Below are positions 53,734 to 61,909 of a stretch of DNA of 64,000 nucleotides, piece after piece (the first letter of the stretch is position 1; each line of letters begins with the position of its first letter). A program made the translations under genes and the position numbers. The DNA is from Nocardioides sp. BP30 (GTDB taxonomy: Bacteria > Actinomycetota > Actinomycetes > Propionibacteriales > Nocardioidaceae), in contig NZ_CP123620.1 of NCBI RefSeq assembly GCF_029873215.1, positions 1,674,001-1,738,000 on the forward strand, read 5' to 3'. Under the pieces are notes generated by a model. The model worked only from the letters and a program-made list of their open reading frames with translations. It was not told the origin of the DNA and did not search any database.

Positions 53734-54714
53734 ATGGGTTCACTCCTCATCGCCGGTTCCATCGCCACCGACCACCTGATGACCTTCCAGGGCAAGTTCT
53801 CCGACTCCCTGGTGGTCGAGCAGCTCGACAAGCTCTCCGTGAGCTTCCTGGTCGACGACCTGGAGATCCGCCGCGGCGGTGTGGCCCCGAACATGTGCTT
53901 CGGACTCGGCCGGCTCGGCCTGCAGCCGGTCCTGGTCGGCGCTGCCGGCGAGGACTTCGCCGACTACCGCTCGTGGCTGGAGCGGCACGGTGTGAACTGC
54001 GACCACGTCCGGATCTCCGAGGCCAAGCACACCGCTCGCTTCGTGTGCACCACCGACGAGACGCACGCGCAGTTCGCCAGCTTCTACCCGGGCGCGATGG
54101 CCGAGGCCCGGCTGATCGAGCTCGGCCCGATCGTCGCCGCCGTCGGCGAGCCCGACTACGTCCTGGTCGGCGCGGACGATCCCGACGGGATGCTGCGGCA
54201 CACCGAGGAGTGCCGCCAGCGCGGCTACCGCTTCATCGCCGACCCGAGCCAGCAGCTCGCCTTCGGCTCCGGGGAGCTCATCCGCCAGCTGGTCGACGGC
54301 GCGGCACTGCTGTTCTCCAACGAGTACGAGTCGCACATGATCGAGCAGAAGAGCGGCTGGTCGGCCGAGGAGATCCTCGAGCGCGTGGGCACCCAGGTCA
54401 CCACCCTCGGCGCCGACGGCGTACGCATCACCCGCAAGGGCGAGGAGCCGATCGTGCTGCCCGCCGTCCAGGGCGTGGCCGCCGTGGAGCCGACAGGGGT
54501 CGGCGACGCCTTCCGTGCCGGCTTCCTCGCGGCCACCGCCTGGGGCCTCTCGCTCGAGCGGTCCGCGCAGGTGGGCTGCGTGCTCGCCGCCTACGTCGTG
54601 GAGACCGTCGGGACCCAGGAGTACTCCTTCACCGGGCCCGAGTTCCTCGCCCGTCTGGAGGAGGCGTACGGCGCTGACGCCGCCGCCGAGGTCGCCAAGC
54701 ACCTGCCGAGCTGA
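53734..54714 (+). CDS. PfkB-family sugar/nucleoside kinase (adenosine kinase-like)
   Basis: A 326-residue ribokinase-fold kinase. SLLIAGSIATDHLMTFQGKF is the N-terminal strand, IRRGGVAPNMCFGLGRLGLQ is PfkB signature 1 (substrate lid), and VEPTGVGDAFRAGFLAATAW is signature 2 with the catalytic Asp in TGVGDAF. Its sequence style and position near ctaC and erpA match Mycobacterium Rv2202c, shown to be an adenosine kinase. That substrate is likely but not certain, since sequence alone does not separate it from sugar kinases. Confidence 0.9.
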   Translation: MGSLLIAGSIATDHLMTFQGKFSDSLVVEQLDKLSVSFLVDDLEIRRGGVAPNMCFGLGRLGLQPVLVGAAGEDFADYRSWLERHGVNCDHVRISEAKHTARFVCTTDETHAQFASFYPGAMAEARLIELGPIVAAVGEPDYVLVGADDPDGMLRHTEECRQRGYRFIADPSQQLAFGSGELIRQLVDGAALLFSNEYESHMIEQKSGWSAEEILERVGTQVTTLGADGVRITRKGEEPIVLPAVQGVAAVEPTGVGDAFRAGFLAATAWGLSLERSAQVGCVLAAYVVETVGTQEYSFTGPEFLARLEEAYGADAAAEVAKHLPS

Positions 54715-54736
54715 CCTCCCGCTGCCTGTTACCTGA

Positions 54737-55000
54737 TCACGTGATCCGGCGGATCACGTAGATCGGCACCCCGTCCGGCGCCGTCCGCTCGCCGACGAAC
54801 TGCTGGCCGCGCATCCGGCACCAGGCCGGTACGTCGTGGCGCGCGGCGACGTCGTCCGCTGCCACGGCGAGCAGGCCGCCGACGGGGATGCCGGTGATCC
54901 GTCGCGCGAGCGCGATGACCGGTGCCGGGCACAGCAGGCCGCGGCAGTCGAGGAGCTCCGGGTCGGGTTCGCTCCCAAGTCCGTCGGCCGGCGCCGTCAC
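54737..55000 (-). CDS. TusA-family sulfur-carrier protein
   Basis: An 87-residue protein with the TusA core: ELLDCRGLLCPAPVIALARR, where Cys in CPAP is the sulfur-accepting residue, then VGGLLAVAADDVAARHDVPA and a C-terminal strand (GVPIYVIRRIT). Its GTG at 55000 overlaps the stop codon of the cysteine desulfurase (GTGA). The desulfurase probably loads sulfane sulfur directly onto this carrier. The downstream acceptor is unknown. No TusBCDE relay genes are visible. Confidence 0.85.
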   Translation of the reverse strand: MTAPADGLGSEPDPELLDCRGLLCPAPVIALARRITGIPVGGLLAVAADDVAARHDVPAWCRMRGQQFVGERTAPDGVPIYVIRRIT

Positions 55001-56145
55001 AGCCCCGCCCGCTCGCGCAGCGAGCCGACCACGCCGGGCAGCACCTCCAGGAACCGATCGACCTCGGCCCGATCGGCGTCCCGGGTCAGTGAGAGCCGCA
55101 CGTTGCCGTGGGTCAGCGCTCCCATCGCTGCCAGCACCCGGGACGGCTCCCGGGTGTCGGTCGCGCAGGCCGAGCCGCTGGCCAGTCCGAAGCCCAGTCG
55201 GTCCAGCTCGGTCACCAGCGCCTCGCCGTCGACGTACAGGAACGAGAAGGTGACCAGGTGGGGCAGGCGCTCTTCCGGATCGCCGACGACGTCGACGTCG
55301 GGAAGCTCGGCCACCCGGGCCCGGATCAGGTCGATCAGCGCGCGCTGACGCGCACCGACCGCTTCCTGCTCGGCGAGCACCGCCTGCAGCGCCGCGGCCG
55401 CGGCGAGCGCTCCGGCGACGTCGGGGAAGCCGTCGTCCACCCGGGCGAGCGGGTCCGCGCTGGGGAAGGGATGGCTCCAGCGTGCCCGGTGCCGCACCAG
55501 CACCACGCCGACACCCGCGGGTCCGCCCCACTTGTGCGCGGAGCCGGCCAGGGCGTCCCAACCGTCGGGGAGGGGGAGGCGACCCAGGGAGGCACAGGCG
55601 TCCACGAACAGCGGTACGCCGAGGTCGGCGGCGACCTGGGCCGCGGCAGCGACGGGCTGCACGGTGCCGACCTCGTGGTTGGCGCTCTGCACCGCCATCG
55701 CGGCGGCCCCGGGAGCGACCCGACGCAACTGCTCGAGCAGCACGCGGCCGAGCGGATCCACCTCCACCTCGACCGCTTCACCCCACCACGCGGCGGCATC
55801 GGTGACGGCCTGGTGCTCGACGGCGGTGTGCACGATCCGCCGCCCGGACCGACCGCCATCGGAGCCGAGGGCGGGGGCGGACCGGCCAGCGGCGAGGCCG
55901 AGCAGGCCGAGCTGGACCGCCCGCGTGCCGGAGGAGGTGAAGAGCACCTCGTCGCGGCGTACTCCGAGCGCCTCGGCGACGACCTCCCGGGCGTTGTCGA
56001 GCAGCAGCCGGGCGTTGCGGCCGGGCCCGTGGAGGCGGCGCGGATCGGCGTAGCCGTGCTCGAGAGCGGCGAGAAGCGTGTCGCGCGCAGCGGGGTGCAG
56101 CGGCTCGGCGGACGCCGCGTCGAGATACACGGCGGCATTTGTCAC
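54997..56145 (-). CDS. Cysteine desulfurase-like class V aminotransferase
   Basis: A 382-residue PLP enzyme. VYLDAASAEPLHPAARDTLL is the start, SAHKWGGPAGVGVVLV holds the PLP lysine (H-K pair), and LASGSACATDTREPSRVLAA carries the catalytic persulfide Cys with the NifS-like loop. The extra Ala/Gly-rich region near residues 90-100 is a mild family variation. The start is GTG 56145, 6 bp after a TAGGCT. It forms a two-gene unit with tusA and diverges from ctaC. It could supply sulfur for a thiolated cofactor or tRNA; the main Fe-S supply (Suf) is not in this window. Confidence 0.88.
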   Translation of the reverse strand: MTNAAVYLDAASAEPLHPAARDTLLAALEHGYADPRRLHGPGRNARLLLDNAREVVAEALGVRRDEVLFTSSGTRAVQLGLLGLAAGRSAPALGSDGGRSGRRIVHTAVEHQAVTDAAAWWGEAVEVEVDPLGRVLLEQLRRVAPGAAAMAVQSANHEVGTVQPVAAAAQVAADLGVPLFVDACASLGRLPLPDGWDALAGSAHKWGGPAGVGVVLVRHRARWSHPFPSADPLARVDDGFPDVAGALAAAAALQAVLAEQEAVGARQRALIDLIRARVAELPDVDVVGDPEERLPHLVTFSFLYVDGEALVTELDRLGFGLASGSACATDTREPSRVLAAMGALTHGNVRLSLTRDADRAEVDRFLEVLPGVVGSLRERAGL

Positions 56146-56151
56146 AGCCGA

Positions 56152-56157
56152 AGCCTA
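56152..56157 (-). promoter_or_regulatory. -10 hexamer TAGGCT, leaderless desulfurase start
   Basis: TAGGCT on the minus strand ends 6 bp before the GTG at 56145. Confidence 0.55.
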
Positions 56158-56195
56158 ACGGCCCACCCGCCCTCTCAACTCGGCGTCGATTCCGA

Positions 56196-56201
56196 TAGTC
56201 T
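56196..56201 (+). promoter_or_regulatory. -10 hexamer TAGTCT of ctaC
   Basis: TAGTCT lies 40 bp before the GTG, leaving a leader of about 33 bases with a GAGAGAGAGG ribosome-binding region. Confidence 0.45.
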
Positions 56202-56241
56202 GCGGCTATCCGTGACTGGTCGTAGAGAGAGAGGCTCGTTC

Positions 56242-57165
56242 GTGGGTCTGCAGATGCCCGGATCGCCCGGGCCCAAGCGCGCCAAGGGGACGGCGGCACG
56301 CATGCGCCGGCTCGCCCTGGTGGCGGGGCTCGGCGCCAGCGCCGTCCTGCTGGGTGGCTGCTCCACCGCCGCCAAGAACTTCGGCATGCCGTCGCCCGCC
56401 ACCACGCAGGGCGAGCACGTGCTCCACCTCTGGCGGGGCGCCTGGATCGCCGCGCTTGTGACCGGTGGGATCGTGTGGGGTCTGATCTTCTACGCGATCT
56501 GGCGCTTCCGCCGGCGCAGCGAGGACGAGATCCCGGTCCAGACGCGTTACAACCTTCCGCTGGAGATCTTCTACACGATCGCTCCGGTGCTGATGGTCAT
56601 CGTGTTCTTCTTCCACACCGTCAAGGCCCAGGACGCGATCCTGGACGACAAGCTCCCGGTCGACAACACCATCGAGGTCACCGGCCAGCAGTGGACCTGG
56701 ACCTTCAACTACGGCATCGGCTCGATGGACGCCTCGGCGAACGATGACGCCGCCGACCAGAAGTACCCCTACACGAACTACGTGTACGACGCGGGCACCG
56801 CCTCGCACATCCCGACGCTGGTGCTCCCGGTCGACGAGACCACCCGGTTCAACCTGCACTCGCCCGACGTCATCCACGACTTCGGTGTCGACCACTTCAA
56901 CATGAAGATGGACGTCGTCCCGGGCCGGGTGAACCACTACGCGGTGACCCCCACGCGCATCGGCAACTACCGGGGTGCCTGCTACGAGCTGTGCGGCCTC
57001 TACCACTCGCGGATGCTCTTCAACGTCAAGGTCGTCTCGAAGGCTGACTACGAGGCGTATCTCAAGAACCTCGAGACCGAAGGCTTCACGGCCGCCCAGC
57101 CGCTCATCGGCGGCACGGACGCCCGCAGCCAGGCCGGTCTCCAGTCCGGAGGACAAGCAGAGTGA
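56242..57165 (+). CDS. ctaC: Cytochrome c oxidase (aa3) subunit II
   Basis: A 307-residue lipoprotein subunit. [20 protein letters not shown] contains the lipobox (LGGC). Two membrane helices follow ([20 protein letters not shown] and [20 protein letters not shown]). The cupredoxin domain has the aromatic patch [12 protein letters not shown] and the CuA site: the first His in [12 protein letters not shown] and the segment [12 protein letters not shown] with two Cys, a His and a Met. It passes electrons from the bcc complex to subunit I. The GTG start at 56242 follows a purine-rich stretch. It overlaps ctaD by four bases. Confidence 0.96.
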   Translation: MGLQMPGSPGPKRAKGTAARMRRLALVAGLGASAVLLGGCSTAAKNFGMPSPATTQGEHVLHLWRGAWIAALVTGGIVWGLIFYAIWRFRRRSEDEIPVQTRYNLPLEIFYTIAPVLMVIVFFFHTVKAQDAILDDKLPVDNTIEVTGQQWTWTFNYGIGSMDASANDDAADQKYPYTNYVYDAGTASHIPTLVLPVDETTRFNLHSPDVIHDFGVDHFNMKMDVVPGRVNHYAVTPTRIGNYRGACYELCGLYHSRMLFNVKVVSKADYEAYLKNLETEGFTAAQPLIGGTDARSQAGLQSGGQAE

Positions 57166-58874
57166 CCGCGACAGCACCTCACCCCACCACCGCCGTGCCC
57201 GTGCGCCGGCCGCTGGGCCAGCAGCTCTACGCGCTGCTGACCACCACCGATCACAAGCTGATCGGCAAGATGTACGCCGTCACCTCGTTCTGCTGGTTCC
57301 TCATCGGCGGCGTGATGGCGCTCCTCATCCGCTCCGAGCTCGCGTTCCCGGGTCAGCAGATCCTCAACGACGAGCTGTACAACCAGATGTTCACGATGCA
57401 CGGCACGATCATGCTGCTGCTCTTCGCGACGCCGCTGTTCTTCGCGTTCGGCAACATGATCATGCCCCTGCAGATCGGCGCTCCGGACGTGGCGTTCCCG
57501 CGCCTGAACATGTTCAGCTACTGGCTGTTCCTGTTCGGCGGCATCATCGCCGGCTCCGGGTTCCTGACCCCGCAGGGTGCGGCCGACTTCGGCTGGTTCG
57601 CCTACACGCCGCTGTCCAACGCCGTCCGCTCGCCCGGCGTCGGCGGTGACCTGTGGATCATGGGTCTCTACATCGCCGGTCTGGGCACCATCCTCGGCGC
57701 GGTCAACTTCATCACCACGATCATCTGCATGCGCGCTCCGGGCATGACCATGTTCCGGATGCCGATCTTCGTGTGGAACACGCTGGTGACCTCGCTGCTG
57801 GTCCTGATCGCGTTCCCGGTGCTCGCCGGCGCCCTGCTGATGTTGGAATCGGACCGACAGCTCGGCACCCACGTCTTCGACGCCAGCCACGGCGGCCCGA
57901 TCCTGTGGCAGCACCTGTTCTGGTTCTTCGGTCACCCCGAGGTCTACATCATCGCGCTGCCGTTCTTCGGCATCATCACCGAGATCCTGCCGGTCTTCAG
58001 CCGCAAGCCCGTGTTCGGCTACGTCGGCCTGGTCGGCGCGACCCTCGGCATCGCCATCCTCTCGGTCGCGGTGTGGGCCCACCACATGTTCGTGACCGGC
58101 GCTGTCGACTTGCCGTTCTTCTCCGGCATGACGTTCCTCATCGCTGTACCGACAGGCGTGAAGTTCTTCAACTGGATCGGCACGATGTGGGGCGGATCGA
58201 TCAGCTTCGACACCCCGATGCTGTGGTCGATCGGCTTCCTGACGACCTTCCTCTTCGGCGGCCTCACCGGCATCATCCTGGCCAGCCCGCCGCTGGACTT
58301 CCACGTCTCGGACTCCTACTTCGTGGTGGCGCACTTCCACTACGTGGTCTTCGGCACGGTCGTCTTCGCGATGTTCGCCGGCTTCTACTTCTGGTGGCCC
58401 AAGATCACCGGCAAGATGCTCAACGAGCGGCTCGGCAAGGTGCACTTCTGGCTGCTGTTCGTCGGCTTCCACACCACCTTCCTGGTGCAGCACTGGCTGG
58501 GCGTGGAGGGCATGCAGCGGCGCATCGCCGACTACCTGCCGACCGACGGCTTCACCGGCCTCAACCAGGTCTCGACCGTGGGCGCCTTCCTGCTGAGCCT
58601 GTCGATGGTGCCGTGGTTCCTCAACCTCTACGTGTCCCGGCATGCGCCGAAGGTCATGGTCGACGACCCGTGGGGCTGGGGCCGCTCGCTGGAGTGGGCC
58701 ACCTCGTGCCCGCCGCCGCGGCACAACTTCCACACGCTGCCGAGGATCCGCTCGGAGTCCCCGGCCTTCGACCTCCACCACCCGGAGATCGCGGCGCTGG
58801 AGCTGGAGTCCGAGCAGGAGCTCGACGCGCACATCCCCGGTCGTTCCGTCGATGACGAAGGAGGGGCCCGATGA
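57162..58874 (+). CDS. ctaD: Cytochrome c oxidase (aa3) subunit I
   Basis: A 570-residue, 12-helix proton-pumping subunit. [20 protein letters not shown] carries the His cross-linked to Tyr in the D/K channel region, [20 protein letters not shown] holds the CuB histidines, and [20 protein letters not shown] contains the haem a and a3 ligands. The GTG start overlaps ctaC (GTGA). The C-terminal ~30 residues are acidic ([14 protein letters not shown]). CtaF follows with four bases of overlap. Confidence 0.97.
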   Translation: MTATAPHPTTAVPVRRPLGQQLYALLTTTDHKLIGKMYAVTSFCWFLIGGVMALLIRSELAFPGQQILNDELYNQMFTMHGTIMLLLFATPLFFAFGNMIMPLQIGAPDVAFPRLNMFSYWLFLFGGIIAGSGFLTPQGAADFGWFAYTPLSNAVRSPGVGGDLWIMGLYIAGLGTILGAVNFITTIICMRAPGMTMFRMPIFVWNTLVTSLLVLIAFPVLAGALLMLESDRQLGTHVFDASHGGPILWQHLFWFFGHPEVYIIALPFFGIITEILPVFSRKPVFGYVGLVGATLGIAILSVAVWAHHMFVTGAVDLPFFSGMTFLIAVPTGVKFFNWIGTMWGGSISFDTPMLWSIGFLTTFLFGGLTGIILASPPLDFHVSDSYFVVAHFHYVVFGTVVFAMFAGFYFWWPKITGKMLNERLGKVHFWLLFVGFHTTFLVQHWLGVEGMQRRIADYLPTDGFTGLNQVSTVGAFLLSLSMVPWFLNLYVSRHAPKVMVDDPWGWGRSLEWATSCPPPRHNFHTLPRIRSESPAFDLHHPEIAALELESEQELDAHIPGRSVDDEGGAR

Positions 58875-59287
58875 AGGCCGAAGCCTGGATGTTCGTCGGC
58901 TGCACGATCTTCCTCGTGCTGGTGACGCCGACCTACTGGTTCGTGACAGCCGGCTCGAGCCACGGCGGCGACTGGACGGGCACGTCCGCGCTGACGATGT
59001 GCACGCTGCTGCTGGCGATGATCTCCGCCTACCTGGGCTTCCACGCCCGGCAGATGGACGACCGCCCCGAGGACCGCAAGGACGGCGAGATCGCCGACGG
59101 TGCCGGTGAGCTCGGCTTCTTCCCGCCGTTCTCCTGGTGGCCGCTGTGGGCGGCGCTGTGCGTGGCGTTCATCGCCTTCTCGCTCGCGATGATGGCCTGG
59201 TGGCTCTTCATCATCGCCGGCGTCGTGGGGATCATCGCCCTCTCGGGCTGGATCTTCGAGTACTACCGAGGCGAGTTCAGCCACTGA
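58871..59287 (+). CDS. ctaF: Actinobacterial cytochrome c oxidase subunit IV
   Basis: A 138-residue membrane protein with four helices ([80 protein letters not shown]) and a conserved acidic segment ([20 protein letters not shown]). It is the CtaF small subunit of actinobacterial aa3 oxidase. It overlaps ctaD (ATGA), and a hairpin at 59311-59345 follows. Confidence 0.94.
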   Translation: MKAEAWMFVGCTIFLVLVTPTYWFVTAGSSHGGDWTGTSALTMCTLLLAMISAYLGFHARQMDDRPEDRKDGEIADGAGELGFFPPFSWWPLWAALCVAFIAFSLAMMAWWLFIIAGVVGIIALSGWIFEYYRGEFSH

Positions 59288-59310
59288 GTGCCCGCTGAGA
59301 CATCGACAGG

Positions 59311-59345
59311 ACCCCGTGCCGCTGGGACACCCCAGCGCGCGGGGT
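59311..59345 (+). terminator. Terminator-like hairpin after ctaF
   Basis: ACCCCGTGCCGCTGGG pairs with CCCAGCGCGCGGGGT with one bulge and a short loop. It lies 24 bp after the ctaF stop codon. Confidence 0.65.
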
Positions 59346-59370
59346 TCGGTCGTCTGGGGGGTGCAACGGT

Positions 59371-59376
59371 TACCCT
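59371..59376 (+). promoter_or_regulatory. -10 hexamer TACCCT upstream of the L,D-transpeptidase lipoprotein
   Basis: TACCCT lies 60 bp before the ATG. The leader contains GGGAG just before the start. Confidence 0.4.
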
Positions 59377-59436
59377 GTTGGCGGACTCGTCCGGGGGGAC
59401 GGGTCCCCTTCATGACCAGAGCTTCCGGGAGTCAGC

Positions 59437-60720
59437 ATGACCGCAACCGCACCACCGTCGCGCCGCATCAGGCGGGCACGAAGCCTCCGGCTGGGGGTCT
59501 CGGCGGTCGTCGCGGCGGTCGCCCTGGGACTCGCCGGTTGCGGAGCCGGCACCTCCTCGGACGCCGACGGGGCCGGCGGTGGCGGCGGTGGCGGCGGTGC
59601 CGGTGGCGCCGGTGGCGCCTCGGGCGCGTCCTCGCCGTCACCCTCGGCCGACGGCACCGGCGGCCCGACCTCGATCAGCGCGAACGTGACGCGGGCCAAG
59701 CCGGTCCCGGTGGATACCACCGTCAAGGTGACCGGCACCGGCGGCCAGCTGCACGACGTGACGCTGACCAGCAAGGCGGGCGACGCGATCGAGGGGACGC
59801 TCGCCGGCGACGGCAGCACGTGGAGAGCCGGCAGCCTGCTGGAGCCGAACACGACGTACGTCCTCAAGGCGTCGATGTCCTCCAGCGGCGGCGACACCAG
59901 CTGGAAGCGCCGTTTCCACACCCAGCAGCTGGCGCTCTCGCAGCAGACCTACGCCTCGGTCTCGCCGCTCAACGGCCAGAAGGTGGGCGTCGGCTTCCCG
60001 GTCATCGTGCACTTCGACGTACCCGTCACCGACCGGGCCTCGATCGAGAAGCACCTCTCCGTGCAGGCGCAGCCGGCCCAGAAGGGCTCCTGGCACTGGT
60101 TCTCCGACACCGAGGTGCACTGGCGCCCCCAGCACTACTGGCAGGCCGGCAGCACCGTCACCGTGCACGCCGACATCAACAGCGTCCCGGCGGGCAACGG
60201 CATCTACGGCCAGAGCGACCGCGACGTGACCTTCAAGGTCGGTGCCAAGCACGTCTACCGGGTGAACATGAAGACCGACCAGATGAAGGTCTACTCCAAC
60301 GACAAGCTGCTGAGGACGATCCCCGTCACCACCGGGCAGCCGGGCTTCATCACCCGCTCGGGCATCAAGGTCATCGTGCAGAAGTACGAGAAGCACACGA
60401 TGAACTCCGAGACCATCGGCATCCCCAAGGGCGACCCGAACTACTACAACATGAAGGATGTCCAGTGGGCCATGCGGATGACCTACTCCGGTGAGTTCAT
60501 CCACGCCGCGCCCTGGTCGGTCTCCTCGCAAGGCCGGGAGAACGTGTCCCACGGCTGCACCGGCATGAGCACCGCCAACGCTGACTGGCTCTACCACCTG
60601 ACGCGCGTCGGTGACGTCGTCAACGAGTTCGGCACCTCCCGGAAGATGGAGGTCACCAACGGGTACGGCGACTGGAACATGTCCTTCAAGGACTACAAGG
60701 CGGGTTCGGCGCTCGCCTGA
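59437..60720 (+). CDS. L,D-transpeptidase lipoprotein with Ig-like domains
   Basis: A 427-residue cell-wall enzyme. Twin arginines and a hydrophobic stretch end in the lipobox GLAGC near residue 31, followed by a Gly-rich linker of about 20 residues. Residues ~65-270 form two Ig-like domains (SPLNGQKVGVGFPVIVHFDV). The YkuD domain follows: YKAKHVYRVNMK-type entry, GFITRSGIKVIVQKYEKHTM, and the catalytic ENVSHGCTGMSTANADWLYH with His and Cys of SHGC. The arrangement matches mycobacterial Ldt proteins that make 3-3 peptidoglycan crosslinks. GGGAG precedes the ATG. Confidence 0.92.
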   Translation: MTATAPPSRRIRRARSLRLGVSAVVAAVALGLAGCGAGTSSDADGAGGGGGGGGAGGAGGASGASSPSPSADGTGGPTSISANVTRAKPVPVDTTVKVTGTGGQLHDVTLTSKAGDAIEGTLAGDGSTWRAGSLLEPNTTYVLKASMSSSGGDTSWKRRFHTQQLALSQQTYASVSPLNGQKVGVGFPVIVHFDVPVTDRASIEKHLSVQAQPAQKGSWHWFSDTEVHWRPQHYWQAGSTVTVHADINSVPAGNGIYGQSDRDVTFKVGAKHVYRVNMKTDQMKVYSNDKLLRTIPVTTGQPGFITRSGIKVIVQKYEKHTMNSETIGIPKGDPNYYNMKDVQWAMRMTYSGEFIHAAPWSVSSQGRENVSHGCTGMSTANADWLYHLTRVGDVVNEFGTSRKMEVTNGYGDWNMSFKDYKAGSALA

Positions 60721-60723
60721 GGT

Positions 60724-60751
60724 CGCCGCCCGGCGCCGGGCAAGCGGCGGC
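60724..60751. terminator. GC-rich palindrome in a convergent gap
   Basis: GCCCGGCGCCGGGC (60728-60741) is a perfect 14-bp palindrome, flanked by GCCGCC/GGCGGC. It lies in the 49-bp gap between the L,D-transpeptidase and the convergent LLM gene and could end both. Confidence 0.45.
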
Positions 60752-60769
60752 TCGCTCGGCGGGTCTCGA

Positions 60770-61807
60770 TCACTCCTCGGCGAGAAGCCGTCGGACCCGA
60801 GGGATCACCTCGGTGCCGTAGAGCTCGATGCAGCGCATCAGCTGCTCGTGCGGCATCGGGCCGTTGCTGTACTTGAGGTCGAAGCGGCTGAGGCCGAGCG
60901 CCCGGACGGTGCCGGCGATCTTGGCAGCGACCGTGTCCGGCGAGCCGACGAACAGCGCACCGTGCTCGGCCTCCTGATGGAGCTCGGCGATCGAGCTGGG
61001 CGGCCAGCCGCGCTCGCGGCCGATCCGGTCACGGTTCGCCTTGAAATGCGGGAAGAGCAGCTCGCGGGCCTGGGCGTCGTCGTCCCACACGAAGCCGGGG
61101 GAGTGCACGCCGATCGGCAGTCGCGGCTGGTCGGGATGGAGTTGATCCAGCGCGCGGTGGTAGAGGTCGACGTACGGCACGAAGCGCTCCGGGGAACCGC
61201 CGATGATCGCGAGCATGAGGGGGAATCGATGCCGAGCCGCACGCACCACCGACTCGGGTGATCCGCCGACGCCGATCCAGGCCGCCAGCGAGCCACGCTC
61301 CGTCTTCGGGTGCACCTCGGCGTCGAGGGGAGCACGCGTGGTGCCTTCCCAGTGCACGTGCCGCTCGCTGCGCAAGGCGGCGAAGATCTCCAGCTTCTCC
61401 TCGAAGAGGACCTCGTAGTCGGCCAGGTCCAGGCCGAACAGCGGGAAGCTCTCGGTGAAGGAGCCGCGTCCCAGGGTGACCTCGGCGCGGCCGTGGGAGA
61501 GGGCGTCGAGGGTCGCGAAGCGCTCGTAGACCCGGACCGGGTCGTCCGAGCTGAGCACCGTCACCGCGGTGCCGAGCGTGATCCGTTCGGTGCGGGCAGC
61601 GAGCGTGGCCAGCACGATGTCGGGAGCGCTGATCGCGAAGTCCGGCCGGTGGTGCTCACCGACGCTGAAGGCGTCGATGCCGACCCGGTCGGCCAGGACG
61701 CCCTCCTCGACGACGTTGCGCAGCACGTCCGCGTGGGGGAGGGGTGTCCCGTCGGGACCGAGAGTGACGTCTCCGAAGGTGTCCAGGCCGAACTTCACGT
61801 CGTACAC
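60770..61807 (-). CDS. LLM-class flavin-dependent oxidoreductase
   Basis: A 345-residue luciferase-like TIM-barrel protein. VKFGLDTFGDVTLGPDGT opens strand 1, IDAFSVGEHHRPDFAISAPD is the typical H-H loop, and ITLGTAVTVLSSDDPVRVYE and GRAEVTLGRGSFTESFPLFG are flavin-binding motifs. Members use FMN or F420; the cofactor is not determinable here. The GTG start at 61807 follows GAGGAG. Its function is independent of the respiratory genes as far as can be seen. Confidence 0.88.
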   Translation of the reverse strand: MYDVKFGLDTFGDVTLGPDGTPLPHADVLRNVVEEGVLADRVGIDAFSVGEHHRPDFAISAPDIVLATLAARTERITLGTAVTVLSSDDPVRVYERFATLDALSHGRAEVTLGRGSFTESFPLFGLDLADYEVLFEEKLEIFAALRSERHVHWEGTTRAPLDAEVHPKTERGSLAAWIGVGGSPESVVRAARHRFPLMLAIIGGSPERFVPYVDLYHRALDQLHPDQPRLPIGVHSPGFVWDDDAQARELLFPHFKANRDRIGRERGWPPSSIAELHQEAEHGALFVGSPDTVAAKIAGTVRALGLSRFDLKYSNGPMPHEQLMRCIELYGTEVIPRVRRLLAEE

Positions 61808-61840
61808 GGGTTTCTCCTCATGCGGGCTGGCGGGATGGGC

Positions 61841-61871
61841 GAGGGCCCGGGAGCGGTGCTCCCGGGCCCTC
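61841..61871 (-). terminator. qcr operon terminator, perfect 14-bp stem
   Basis: GAGGGCCCGGGAGC (61841-61854) pairs perfectly with 61858-61871 around a GGT loop. It lies 39 bp downstream of the qcrB stop codon in the direction of transcription. Confidence 0.85.
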
Positions 61872-61909
61872 GTCGTGCCTGCGTCTCGTCTGCCGTCGGC
61901 TCGAGACGA

